A DNA stretch of 64,000 bases from Roseomonas sp. (lineage in GTDB: Bacteria > Pseudomonadota > Alphaproteobacteria > Acetobacterales > Acetobacteraceae): contig JADCGF010000017.1 in the NCBI GenBank assembly GCA_020249145.1, positions 248,001 to 312,000 on the forward strand. The letters are read 5' to 3'. The notes under the pieces were generated by a model that was given only the letters and a program-made list of their open reading frames with translations, searched no databases and was not told where the DNA came from. Below are positions 10,547-17,934 of this stretch, piece after piece; the stretch's first letter is position 1; every line of letters starts with the position of its first letter. The position numbers were made by a program, and so were the translations under genes.

Positions 10547-10574
10547 CACAACCAGCCTATAACCTTTGGTTGTG
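10547..10574. promoter_or_regulatory. inverted repeat in the divergent intergenic region, candidate operator
   Basis: CACAACC at 10547-10553 and GGTTGTG at 10568-10574 form a perfect 7-bp inverted repeat with a 14-base AT-rich spacer (AGCCTATAACCTTT). Half-site centres are 21 bp apart, two helical turns, which suits a dimeric regulator. It begins 22 bases upstream of the regulator start codon and lies about 175 bases upstream of the repeat-peptide gene. The most obvious candidate binder is the regulator itself; no direct evidence. Confidence 0.4.
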
Positions 10575-10688
10575 CTGTGCAAGCGTTATTTCACGCACGA
10601 ATGCGTTTTTTTAACGCTGAGCTGATGCTGGCTTCACAGCCTATTCACGCCGACCCGTCAAAGCTGACAAACATCAAGATTAGCCATC

Positions 10689-10727
10689 GGGTCCGGCTCA
10701 ACCTCTGGTAGATTTCAGGTCGGACCC
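10689..10727 (+). promoter_or_regulatory. leader stem-loop upstream of the repeat-peptide gene
   Basis: GGGTCCG (10689-10695) pairs with CGGACCC (10721-10727), and ACCT (10700-10703) pairs with AGGT (10717-10720) inside it, leaving a one-sided GCTCA bulge. The structure ends about ten bases before the CAGGAG ribosome site (10735-10740) of the gene at 10749, so it would sit in the 5' untranslated leader. It may affect message stability or translation; no known riboswitch class is recognised. Confidence 0.35.
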
Positions 10728-10748
10728 CCAACCCCAGGAGATGATAAA

Positions 10749-11093
10749 ATGAGCGAGATGCACATTCAACAGCTTCCTTCCATGAAGCCGATCACCCTTG
10801 GTGGGGCCGCCACCGCCGATGCCGGCAAGGTTCGCCTGGGTGGCCTGGCGCCGAGCCTGCCGATGGTGCGCGTTTCTTCCGAAGCGACCGCCGATGCCGG
10901 CAAGGTCCGCCTGGGTGGCTTGGCGCCAAGCCTGCCGCAAGTGCGCGTTTCTTCCGAAGCGACCGCCGATACCGGCAAGGTCCGCCTGGGTGGCTTGGCG
11001 CCGAGCCTGCCGATGGTGCGCGTTTCTTCCGAAGCGACCGCCGATACCGGCAAGGTCCGCCTGGGTGGCTTGGCGCCGAGCCTGCCGCGCTGA
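10749..11093 (+). CDS. tandem-repeat peptide of four 25-residue units, unknown function
   Basis: A 114-residue protein: a unique N-terminal segment of 21 residues (MSEMHIQQLPSMKPITLGG, then AA) followed by three full units and one truncated unit of 25 residues. Each unit runs TADAGKVRLGGLAPSLP, then MVRVSSEA (Q replaces M in unit two). The last unit stops after PSLP with a final Arg. There are no cysteines or aromatic residues and no membrane segment. An LGG dipeptide-glycine motif closes the leader-like segment and recurs once per unit, resembling double-glycine processing sites. A good ribosome site CAGGAG lies 9 bases before the ATG. It could be a multi-core precursor peptide, a repetitive surface or binding protein, or a disordered spacer protein. 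Function unknown. A DUF6065-like gene follows 93 bases later. Confidence 0.7.
   Translation: MSEMHIQQLPSMKPITLGGAATADAGKVRLGGLAPSLPMVRVSSEATADAGKVRLGGLAPSLPQVRVSSEATADTGKVRLGGLAPSLPMVRVSSEATADTGKVRLGGLAPSLPR
10812..11093 (+). repeat. 75-bp in-frame tandem repeats, 3.75 copies
   Basis: Units begin at 10812, 10887, 10962 and 11037, exactly 75 bp apart, and the last is cut short by the stop codon. Units differ at only a few bases (for example GATGCC versus GATACC in the Ala/Thr codon, AAGGTT versus AAGGTC). Because 75 is divisible by three, all six frames stay open across the block, which creates several false antisense reading frames. Near-identity at synonymous positions indicates recent expansion or gene-conversion homogenisation rather than protein-level selection alone. 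Confidence 0.97.
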
Positions 11094-11112
11094 AGCTAAG
11101 GCCCATGGCGTA

Positions 11113-11129
11113 GGGGGCAAGGCGCCCCC
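11113..11129 (+). terminator. GC-rich stem-loop after the repeat-peptide gene
   Basis: GGGGGC (11113-11118) and GCCCCC (11124-11129) form a 6-bp stem around a five-base loop, 20 bases after the stop codon. There is no immediate T-run, so it may act as a partial terminator or as a 3' stabiliser that raises the level of the upstream message relative to the gene at 11187. Confidence 0.35.
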
Positions 11130-11186
11130 GGATGGCAGTTTGGGGTAATTTGCGGAAGAATTTCACCTTCCTCATCCCCCAACAGC

Positions 11187-11984
11187 ATGACAGGGCAGAA
11201 CTTGACTGAATCCCGCAAGGCGGAAGCGCCGCTTGCCACCTTCTTCCGGATGATCCCCTCAGCGCGCCCGCCTCAGCGCGCTGATCGTGCGGCTGCCGGC
11301 ACCATGCCGACGCGCGCCTTCCGGTTCTGTGAAGCAATGACGACCGCTTCTTCCTTCGGCTGGTACATCTTCCCGCCGATCGGCTTCAAGCTGATGTGGG
11401 ATGGTTCAGATGTGATTTGGACCCATGACGGCGTTGAGGAGTGGTTTGCGCTCACCACCACGCAATTCCCGCATTTCTCCGCGCAATTCGATGATGCCGC
11501 ACCGGAAGATATCAAGGGCTATTCGCCGCCTTTCCTCAGCACCTTCATCGAACCAGGTCTTGTGCAGATCTGGAGCGGCCTTGCCATGCGTACCAAACCG
11601 GGATGGGCCGCGCTTATCCGCGCGCCGGCCAATTTCGTGCGCAACCGCGGATACGAATGTTATGAAGGCATTGTTGAAACCAGCAGCTGGTTCGGCCCGC
11701 TTTTCATCAATGTGCGGCTGACGCGCACGCATCACCCGATCGAATTCGATCCGAATTTTCCCTTTCTGCAGGTGCAACCCCTCCCACGGGAGGCCTATGG
11801 CGCGGCCTCGGAGAATTTCTCGATCATCGAGGATTTGTCCGGCTTTGGTGATGCCGAATGGAATGATTTCCGCCACACCATCGTGCGCCCGAACAAGGAC
11901 CCGCATCGCAAGCTTGGCGATTACGCTGTCGGGCTTCGCAAAACCCAGCGCGCCAAGGAACGTGACGATCCCGCGAAGGATTGA
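11187..11984 (+). CDS. DUF6065-like protein of unknown function
   Basis: Up to 265 residues. The core from about residue 40 (TRAFRFCEAMTTASSFGWYI, then FPPIGFKLMWDG) through RTKPGWAALIRAPANFVRNR to YEGIVETSSWFGPLFINVRL and FPFLQVQPLPREAY matches my memory of the DUF6065 family. That family has a GW-x-(I/V)-P-x-G-F...WDG front, a PPGW...GPAN centre and a GIVETDW back part. No catalytic motif is obvious, but several Trp, His and Asp residues are conserved-looking (HFSAQFDD, RTHHPIEFD). The start is uncertain: the ATG at 11187 lacks a ribosome site and internal ATGs at 11250 and 11304 are possible. It follows the repeat-peptide gene by 93 bases on the same strand and may share its transcript. 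Confidence 0.6.
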   Translation: MTGQNLTESRKAEAPLATFFRMIPSARPPQRADRAAAGTMPTRAFRFCEAMTTASSFGWYIFPPIGFKLMWDGSDVIWTHDGVEEWFALTTTQFPHFSAQFDDAAPEDIKGYSPPFLSTFIEPGLVQIWSGLAMRTKPGWAALIRAPANFVRNRGYECYEGIVETSSWFGPLFINVRLTRTHHPIEFDPNFPFLQVQPLPREAYGAASENFSIIEDLSGFGDAEWNDFRHTIVRPNKDPHRKLGDYAVGLRKTQRAKERDDPAKD

Positions 11985-12108
11985 TGCAAAAATTCTAATC
12001 AAGCCTTGATGCGTGTCTCCTGGCGCAAGCCTGTGCTGTCTTGTGGAAATCTGTCGGCTTTAATCAGAAAAAACCCTTGTGCCAACTGCGGAAATTTGAA
12101 AAAAGATG

Positions 12109-12136
12109 TTGTTTTACACAAGAATTCGCCTAGACT
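12109..12136 (+). promoter_or_regulatory. putative sigma70-type promoter for the gene at 12167
   Basis: TTGTTT (12109-12114) and TAGACT (12131-12136) are separated by 16 bases, in an AT-rich stretch that contrasts with the GC-rich surroundings. A strong ribosome site AGAGGAAAC follows at 12152-12160, just before the ATG at 12167. Confidence 0.45.
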
Positions 12137-12166
12137 GACCACAGTCCATACAGAGGAAACAACGCC

Positions 12167-12391
12167 ATGCCACGTGACGGTGAAGACATCCTGGATGAAA
12201 AACTCGTTACGCCTGAGCTTGAATTGGCGATACTCCGGCTTTGGGCGGCGGCGATGCATATGGAACGCAGTTTCAGTCGCCAGGAAATTGAAGCCATTCC
12301 GGCCTTGTCACGCACTATTGCGGAAGCCCAATTGTTACCCGCAGCAATCGGTTGGGATGATGTTTTGCCGGAACACGTTGCCAGCATATAG
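12167..12391 (+). CDS. small hypothetical protein (74 aa)
   Basis: A 74-residue, acidic, largely helical protein (PELELAILRLWAAAMHMER, then FSRQEIEAIPALSRTIAEA) with no signal peptide or membrane segment. The start is well supported by GAGGAAAC seven bases before the ATG and by a promoter-like sequence upstream. I do not recognise a family. It converges with the XRE regulator gene, whose end lies 66 bases downstream. A helical small protein beside an XRE repressor could suggest an antitoxin or regulator role, but nothing in the sequence proves it. Confidence 0.6.
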   Translation: MPRDGEDILDEKLVTPELELAILRLWAAAMHMERSFSRQEIEAIPALSRTIAEAQLLPAAIGWDDVLPEHVASI

Positions 12392-12434
12392 GTCGCAAGG
12401 CTCTTCAGCCAAAATGCGAAGCAGCGCAATGTCC

Positions 12435-12449
12435 GTTGTTTTTACACAA
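12435..12449. repeat. second copy of a short motif also present at 12108-12121
   Basis: GTTGTTTTTACACAA here matches GTTGTTTTACACAA at 12108-12121 apart from one extra T. The two copies flank the 74-residue gene: one overlaps its putative -35 region and the other lies between the convergent gene ends. They could be binding sites for the adjacent XRE regulator or a coincidence in AT-rich spacer DNA. Confidence 0.3.
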
Positions 12450-12456
12450 TGGCTGG

Positions 12457-12909
12457 TCAATCGCTTGCACCTTCCGCCTGACGCGCAAGGCTCTGCACCA
12501 GGGTCGTGATGGAACGCCTGACCTCGGGGTCAGAGATCTGGGAAAAAGCCCGTCCGATACTATAGGCATCACGAGCAGTCTCCCGCAGTGCCAATTCATC
12601 CAAGGCCGCGTTCCCCTGGCTTTGGGAAAAGCCTTCCTCGTCCAGCAGGAAGGTGATGGGAACGCCAAGCGCGGTCGCCACCATCAATAATCTTCCGGCA
12701 CCGATACGATTCTCGCCCCGCTCATATTTCTGCAGTTGCTGGAAGGTAACGCCAAGACTTCCCGCAAGCTTCCCCTGGCTCATGCCGATCATGGAACGGT
12801 ACAGCCGAATGCGGTCCCCAACGAAACGGTCAACATCAGTGGTTTCCCGGCGCGCTGGTTTTCTCAAGGAGTAGAGAAGGTCCTGCTCGGTCCGCGTGAC
12901 ATCCGACAT
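12457..12909 (-). CDS. XRE family transcriptional regulator
   Basis: A 150-residue regulator with a Cro/CI-type helix-turn-helix at about residues 26-85: DRFVGDRIRLYRSMIGMSQG, KLAGSLGVTFQQLQKYERG, then LLMVATALGVPITFLLDEE. This is the usual arrangement in the alphaproteobacterial SinR-like XRE proteins, which carry a short C-terminal helical tail; here the tail ends SITTLVQSLARQAEGASD. The ATG at 12909 is preceded by GGAAAGGGA. Target genes are unknown; the neighbouring 74-residue gene and its repeated motif are candidates. Confidence 0.82.
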   Translation of the reverse strand: MSDVTRTEQDLLYSLRKPARRETTDVDRFVGDRIRLYRSMIGMSQGKLAGSLGVTFQQLQKYERGENRIGAGRLLMVATALGVPITFLLDEEGFSQSQGNAALDELALRETARDAYSIGRAFSQISDPEVRRSITTLVQSLARQAEGASD

Positions 12910-13093
12910 GGCATCCCTTTCCGCGAAACGCCGCCCAGAAGGGCCGCGTGGATGAAAGATTATCTGTCATCACTATGCGAATACCCCTGTGTGCCTGGCG
13001 TGATATCAGCGGATGCTGGGCGTCAAATCGCGCAGCGCGCAGCGCAAAAAGGGGCGAATCGCCGTTAAGTTCGCGTGAAAACCGTGAAAAGGT

Positions 13094-14062
13094 TCAGTCC
13101 GCGGTCGCGCCAGAACTCCGCACCACTTCGGCCCAGATCTGTGCCTCACGCCGCACGAAATCGGCTGCCGCCGTGCCGGCAAGGCCGGGATCGGTTAGTG
13201 AAAGCGTTGCAAGCCGCGCCTTCAATTCCGCATCCGCCATGGCGCGCGGCACTTCGGTAGCAAGCCGCGCCAAAGAATCGGATGACTGTCGCACCGGGGC
13301 GAAAAGCCCGAACCAGGTGGAAGCGCCAAAGCCCGGAAACCCTTGTTCGGCGACCGTCGGCACATCAGGCAGGGTTGGGTCACGCTCGGCCCCCGCAACC
13401 GCAATCGGGCGCACCCGGCCTTCACGGATCAGCGGCAAGGCGGGCGGCAGGCTGGTGCTGCCAATCGGCGCCTGATTGGCAAGCACCGCAGTCGCGGCCT
13501 GGGCAGGGCCGAAGGCAACTGGTGTGGCTTCCACCTTGGCCAGCGTGCGGAACAGCAGTTCCGCCCCCAGATGCGGCGTGGTGCCGGTTCCCGAATGGGC
13601 ATAGGCCATGCCGGGATTGGCCCGCATATGGGCCAGCAACTCGGTCAGGTTGCGCGCCGGCACGGAAGGATGGACGAAAAACGCATTGGGCGCGGTCGCG
13701 ACCACCGCGATGGTCGTGAAATCATCCAAACCATAACCCGCTGCGCGATAAAGCGATGGGTTCACGCAAAAAGCCGTGCTGTGCATCAGCAGCGTATGGC
13801 CATCAGTGGCGCCCTTCACCGCCTGGGTGCCGATATTGCCCCCGGCGCCGCCACGGTTCTCTACCGGCACGGATTGGCCAAGCAGCGCCTCCAGCCGCGC
13901 CGCCAGCGCGCGCGCCACGACATCGGTGGAACTGCCGGGCGGAAAGGCCACGATGATGCGAATGGGCCGTTCCGGCCAAGCGGCGCGCGCCAGACGAGGC
14001 GCCGCCAAAATCGCTCCACCGGCAATCATGGCCGCGCGGCGGCCCCATAGGTGCTTGGTCAT
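13094..14062 (-). CDS. Bug/TctC family tripartite tricarboxylate receptor
   Basis: A 322-residue periplasmic solute-binding protein. It begins with a Tat-like signal (MTKHLWGRRAAMIAGGAILA) cleaved near ARAA. The mature start WPERPIRIIVAFPPGSSTDV and then GGAGGNIGTQAV are hallmark Bug-family sequences that shape the carboxylate pocket; LPDVPTVAEQGFPGF near the C-terminus is also diagnostic. I start at the ATG at 14062 with ribosome site GGGGGAT; the open frame extends further but that extension is not protein-like. No TctA/TctB membrane genes are adjacent, as is common for orphan Bug receptors. It diverges from the molybdenum hydroxylase operon, and may bind a related substrate. Confidence 0.88.
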   Translation of the reverse strand: MTKHLWGRRAAMIAGGAILAAPRLARAAWPERPIRIIVAFPPGSSTDVVARALAARLEALLGQSVPVENRGGAGGNIGTQAVKGATDGHTLLMHSTAFCVNPSLYRAAGYGLDDFTTIAVVATAPNAFFVHPSVPARNLTELLAHMRANPGMAYAHSGTGTTPHLGAELLFRTLAKVEATPVAFGPAQAATAVLANQAPIGSTSLPPALPLIREGRVRPIAVAGAERDPTLPDVPTVAEQGFPGFGASTWFGLFAPVRQSSDSLARLATEVPRAMADAELKARLATLSLTDPGLAGTAAADFVRREAQIWAEVVRSSGATAD

Positions 14063-14260
14063 GTTATCCCCCCTAACGCCAAGCATCTTGTAGCATGAAC
14101 CGCACGGTAACGCCCGAAACGCCCGAATCACACCTGAATATCCGCCGGGGGCTATGCCTATCTTGCGTGTCCCTATAGCCTTGTTCCACTCTAGCTGAAT
14201 GAGGAAGCACGGCCCCCTCACCCAGGGTGTCACAGCAAGGCAAGGACGACAGGAACGCTC

Positions 14261-15130
14261 ATGACGGATACTCGATATTTGGCGCCGCAGACGCTCGATG
14301 AAGCGGTGAGCGCCTTCGCCGCGGCCCAGGGGGCTGCGCGGATTCTGGCCGGCGGGACGGATCTTCTGGTGCAGATGCGCGCCGGCGTCGCAAATCCCGG
14401 CCTGATCGTAGATATCAAGAAAATCGGCGAAATGACGCGCATCACGGAAAATGCCGATGGCAGTTTCACCGTGGGTGCGGCGGTATCCGCAGCCTCGCTC
14501 GCGGATCATCCGCGCTTCGGTAAGGTTTGGCCGGGGGTTCTGGAAGCCGTGAACCTGATTGGATCGAAGCAGGTGCAGGGCCGCGCCTCCCCGGGTGGGA
14601 ATCTCTGCAATGGCTCACCTGCCGGCGATAGCGTGCCGGCCATGGTTGCCGCCGGCGCGGTGGTCACCGTCCAAGGCCCGAATGGCCGCCGGCAAATGCC
14701 GGTGGAAGCCTTCCCGGCCGGCCCGGGCAAGACCAACCTCGCCCCCGGTGAAATTCTGGTGAGCTTCACCCTGCCCGCGCGCGCCGCTGGTTCGGGCGAT
14801 GCCTATCTGCGCATGACCCCACGCACGGAAATGGATATCGCGGTGGTGTGCTGCGGTGTCAGCCTGACCATGAAGGATGGCGTTTGCACCGCCGCCCGTG
14901 TCGGCCTTGGTGCCGTGGCGCCAACCGTGATGCTGGTAGAAGAAGCCGCCAAGGCACTGATCGGCACAAAGCTCGATGCCGCCGCTGTTGCCGCCGCCGC
15001 TGCCGCTTGCAGCGCCGCCTGCCGCCCCATCAATGACAAGCGCGGCACCATTGCCTATCGCACCAAGGTTGCCGGCGTGCTCTTGAAGCGCGCCGTTGCC
15101 ATCGCCGCCGAACGCGCCAGCCGGAGCTGA
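14261..15130 (+). CDS. molybdenum hydroxylase FAD-binding (medium) subunit
   Basis: A 289-residue FAD subunit of the xanthine dehydrogenase/CO dehydrogenase family. It passes electrons from the iron-sulfur subunit to the acceptor. The FAD loops are visible as RILAGGTDLLVQMRAG (residues about 26-42) and GGNLCNGSPAGDSVPAMVA (about 112-130). The length is typical for stand-alone CoxM-like subunits. It is the first gene of a medium-small-large operon; the small-subunit ATG follows after three bases. Substrate is not known from this subunit. Confidence 0.9.
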   Translation: MTDTRYLAPQTLDEAVSAFAAAQGAARILAGGTDLLVQMRAGVANPGLIVDIKKIGEMTRITENADGSFTVGAAVSAASLADHPRFGKVWPGVLEAVNLIGSKQVQGRASPGGNLCNGSPAGDSVPAMVAAGAVVTVQGPNGRRQMPVEAFPAGPGKTNLAPGEILVSFTLPARAAGSGDAYLRMTPRTEMDIAVVCCGVSLTMKDGVCTAARVGLGAVAPTVMLVEEAAKALIGTKLDAAAVAAAAAACSAACRPINDKRGTIAYRTKVAGVLLKRAVAIAAERASRS

Positions 15131-15133
15131 ACA

Positions 15134-15613
15134 ATGTCCAAGATGCATGTTTCGACCACCATTAACGGGGAACCGATGGAGTTCCTGTGTGAAGCGCATG
15201 ACAGCATGCTGGATGCGCTGCGCGGCCCGCTTGCCCTGACCGGCGCCAAGGAAGGCTGCGGCACAGGCGATTGCGGTGCCTGTTCCATCACCGTGGATGG
15301 CCGCTTGGTTTGTGCCTGCCTGATGCTGGCGGTGGAATCCGAAGGCAAGTCACTCGGCACCATTGAAGGAATGTCGCGGGGCGGTGATTTGCACCCGCTG
15401 CAACGCAAATTCCTGGAAATGGCAGCGCTGCAATGCGGCATCTGCACGCCGGGCGTTTTGATTGCCGCGAAATCGCTGCTGGAAAAGAACCCGAACCCGA
15501 CTGAAACCGAAGTGCGCTTCGGGCTGGCGGGCAATTTGTGCCGCTGCACCGGTTACGACAAGATTGTTCGCGCGGTGATGGAAACCGCCGCTGAAATGAG
15601 GGGGGCCGCCTGA
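15134..15613 (+). CDS. molybdenum hydroxylase 2Fe-2S (small) subunit
   Basis: A 159-residue electron-transfer subunit with two [2Fe-2S] clusters. The plant-type ferredoxin motif reads CGTGDCGACSITVDGRLVC (about residues 42-60), and the second, all-helical cluster domain has CGICTPG and then LCRCTGY near residues 100-140. All eight expected cysteines are present. Its TGA overlaps the ATG of the large subunit by one base, indicating translational coupling in a stoichiometric complex. Confidence 0.93.
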   Translation: MSKMHVSTTINGEPMEFLCEAHDSMLDALRGPLALTGAKEGCGTGDCGACSITVDGRLVCACLMLAVESEGKSLGTIEGMSRGGDLHPLQRKFLEMAALQCGICTPGVLIAAKSLLEKNPNPTETEVRFGLAGNLCRCTGYDKIVRAVMETAAEMRGAA

Positions 15614-17853
15614 TGAACGATATGTCCAACAAATGGATCGGCAAGAACACCATCCGCCCCGATGGCGCGGAAAAGGTGACGGGCCGCGCTGCCTATGCCG
15701 CCGATACCAATATGCCCGGCATGATCTGGGGCAAGGTGCTGCGCAGCCCGCACCCGCATGCGCGCATCATTTCCATCAATACCGCGAAGGCGGAAGCGCA
15801 TCCCGGCGTGAAGGCCGTGGTGACGCATAAGGATGTGGTGGATTTCCCGCTCGACAAATCCGTGATGCTCGGTATTCAGGATATGCGCTGGATGTGCCGT
15901 AACATCATGGCGCGGGAAAAGGCACTGTTCCATGGTCACCCGATTGCCGCCATTGCCGCGATCTCCGAAAAAGTCGCCGCCGAAGCGCTGCAACTGATCG
16001 AAGTGGAATATGAGGTTCTGCCCTGGGTGATTGATGCGGAAGACGCGATCAAGCCCGATGCGCCAATCCTGCATGATTTCATCAAGTTTGATGGTAAGCC
16101 TTCCAACATCGCGGGCAAGCTGGAACACAAGCTTGGCGATGTGGAGGCGGGGTTTGCCGAAGCCGAAGTGGTGGTGGAACGCAGCTTCCGCACCGCGCCT
16201 GTGCATCAGGGTTATATCGAAACCCATGCCTGCCTGGTGAGTGTGGCTGATGGCAAGGCAACGGTGTGGAGTTCAAGCCAGGGCCAATTCATGGTCCGCG
16301 CGATGTGTTCTTACCTCACGGGCCTGCCGCAAAGCGATATCCGCGCCATTCCGGCGGAAATCGGCGGCGGCTTTGGCGGCAAGACGATTGTCTATCTGGA
16401 ACCGGTAGCGCTGCTGCTCGCCAAGAAATCCGGCCGTCCGGTGAAGATGGTGATGACGCGCGAAGAAGTGATGCGCGCAACAGGCCCGACCTCGGGCTCC
16501 TTCAGCACGGTCAAGATTGGTGCGAAGAAGGATGGCACCATCGTCGCGGCGCAGGGCACTTTCTACCTGCAAGCGGGCGCGCTGCCGGGTTCGCCCATTC
16601 GCGGTGCGGCGGGCTGCGCCTTCGCGCCCTATAACATTCCGAATGTGCATTCGCTGGGCTTTGATGTGGTGTCCAACCGCTCAAAAGTTGCCGCCTATCG
16701 CGCACCGGGCGCGCCAATTGGCGCTTATGGTGTGGAATGCGTCTTGGATGAAGTGGCCGAAAAGCTTGGCATGGACCCGCTTGCGCTGCGCCTGAAAAAC
16801 GCTGCGCAGGAAGGCACCAAGGCCGCGCATGGCCCGGTCTACCCGCGCATCGGCTTCAAGGAAACCATTGAAGCGGCGATGGCGCATCCGCATTACAGCG
16901 CGCCGCTTGGCCCCAATCAGGGCCGTGGGGTTGCCAGCGGCTTCTGGTTCAATGCGGGTGGCGAAAGCTCCGCGCAGGTGAACATCACGGAAGATGGCAA
17001 TGTGGTGGTTACCACGGGGCATCCGGATATCGGTGGGTCGCGCGCTTCCATCGCCAATATCACCGCGGAATTGCTTGGCATTGATTACAAGCGCGTTTCC
17101 GTGCTGATCGGTGACACCGCGACGATTGGCTATTCCAACCTGACCGGTGGCAGCCGCGTGTTGTTCGCTTCCGCGATGGTGGTGACGCAATCTTCGGAAA
17201 AGGTCATCACGCAGCTCAAGGAACGTGCGGCGAAGATCTGGAAAATTGATCCCGAAGCGGTGATTTGGGACAATGGCGAAGCCCGTCCTGCCGGCGCCAA
17301 TGCGGGCCAATTCCCGCCGCTGAGCCTGAAGGAAATTGCCGCCAAGGCTAGCGAAACGGGCGGGCCGATTGGGGCTGGCGTGCAGTTGAACACAACCGGC
17401 GCCGAAGGCGGTTTCGCCACCCATATCTGCGATGTGGAAGTGGACCCGGAACTCGGCACCGTGAAGGTGCTGCGCTACACCTCCTTCCAGGATGTTGGGC
17501 GCGCGGTGCATCCGGCCTATGTGGAAGGCCAGATGCAGGGCGGTGCGGCGCAGGGCATTGGTTGGGCGCTGAACGAAGAATATATCTACAACGCCAAGGG
17601 CCAGGTGGATAATCCCGCTTTCCTTGATTACCGCATGCCGGTCTGTTCCGATTTGCCGATGCTGGATGCGGTGATGCTGGAAATCCCCAATCCGAAGCAC
17701 CCGCAAGGCGTGCGTGGCGTGGGTGAAGTGCCGCTGGTGCCGCCGCTGGCCGCGATTTCCAACGCCATGTATCGCGCGACGCATAAGCGCTTCTACGCGC
17801 TGCCAATGTCTCCGCCGCGCGTTTTGGAAAAGCTGGATCAGGCGGCTGAATAA
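15613..17853 (+). CDS. molybdenum hydroxylase large (molybdopterin) subunit
   Basis: A 746-residue molybdopterin-cytosine-dinucleotide subunit of the xanthine dehydrogenase family. It starts WIGKNTIRPDGAEKVTGRAAY, with GGGFGGK near residue 255 (cofactor binding) and the catalytic glutamate near the C-terminus in GVRGVGEVPLVPP. The active-site loop reads AAYRAPGAP rather than the AYRCSFR motif of true CO dehydrogenase, so this is an aldehyde, purine or N-heterocycle hydroxylase of unknown substrate, not CO dehydrogenase. It is the third gene of the operon. No MCD-insertion chaperone (XdhC/CoxF-like) gene is adjacent in view. Confidence 0.9.
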   Translation: MNDMSNKWIGKNTIRPDGAEKVTGRAAYAADTNMPGMIWGKVLRSPHPHARIISINTAKAEAHPGVKAVVTHKDVVDFPLDKSVMLGIQDMRWMCRNIMAREKALFHGHPIAAIAAISEKVAAEALQLIEVEYEVLPWVIDAEDAIKPDAPILHDFIKFDGKPSNIAGKLEHKLGDVEAGFAEAEVVVERSFRTAPVHQGYIETHACLVSVADGKATVWSSSQGQFMVRAMCSYLTGLPQSDIRAIPAEIGGGFGGKTIVYLEPVALLLAKKSGRPVKMVMTREEVMRATGPTSGSFSTVKIGAKKDGTIVAAQGTFYLQAGALPGSPIRGAAGCAFAPYNIPNVHSLGFDVVSNRSKVAAYRAPGAPIGAYGVECVLDEVAEKLGMDPLALRLKNAAQEGTKAAHGPVYPRIGFKETIEAAMAHPHYSAPLGPNQGRGVASGFWFNAGGESSAQVNITEDGNVVVTTGHPDIGGSRASIANITAELLGIDYKRVSVLIGDTATIGYSNLTGGSRVLFASAMVVTQSSEKVITQLKERAAKIWKIDPEAVIWDNGEARPAGANAGQFPPLSLKEIAAKASETGGPIGAGVQLNTTGAEGGFATHICDVEVDPELGTVKVLRYTSFQDVGRAVHPAYVEGQMQGGAAQGIGWALNEEYIYNAKGQVDNPAFLDYRMPVCSDLPMLDAVMLEIPNPKHPQGVRGVGEVPLVPPLAAISNAMYRATHKRFYALPMSPPRVLEKLDQAAE

Positions 17854-17877
17854 GCCGCCTTTCCGCAAGGCATCACA

Positions 17878-17912
17878 GGCCCGGAGGCTTCGGCTTCCGG
17901 GCCTTGCTTTTT
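17878..17912 (+). terminator. Rho-independent terminator of the molybdenum hydroxylase operon
   Basis: GGCCCGGA and a complementary TTCCGGGCC form a strong stem around a GGCTTCGG-containing loop, followed directly by TTGCTTTTTG. A second small hairpin (GGCGGCT with AGCCGCC) overlaps the stop codon 20 bases earlier. Together they should separate this operon from the FKBP gene. Confidence 0.85.
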
Positions 17913-17934
17913 GTCAGATGATCAAAAGGAGAAG

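Noticed and set aside
10812..11093. CRISPR-like array
   Set aside because: Copies are directly abutting with no unique spacers and are in frame with a protein gene.
10766..11337. Several long open frames on both strands across the repeat block
   Set aside because: The 75-bp unit is a multiple of three, so any frame open in one unit is open in all. Only the + frame from 10749 has a ribosome site and sensible composition.
15613..17853. CO dehydrogenase large subunit
   Set aside because: The active-site loop reads AYRAPG, not AYRCSFR, so it belongs to the wider xanthine dehydrogenase/aldehyde oxidase family.
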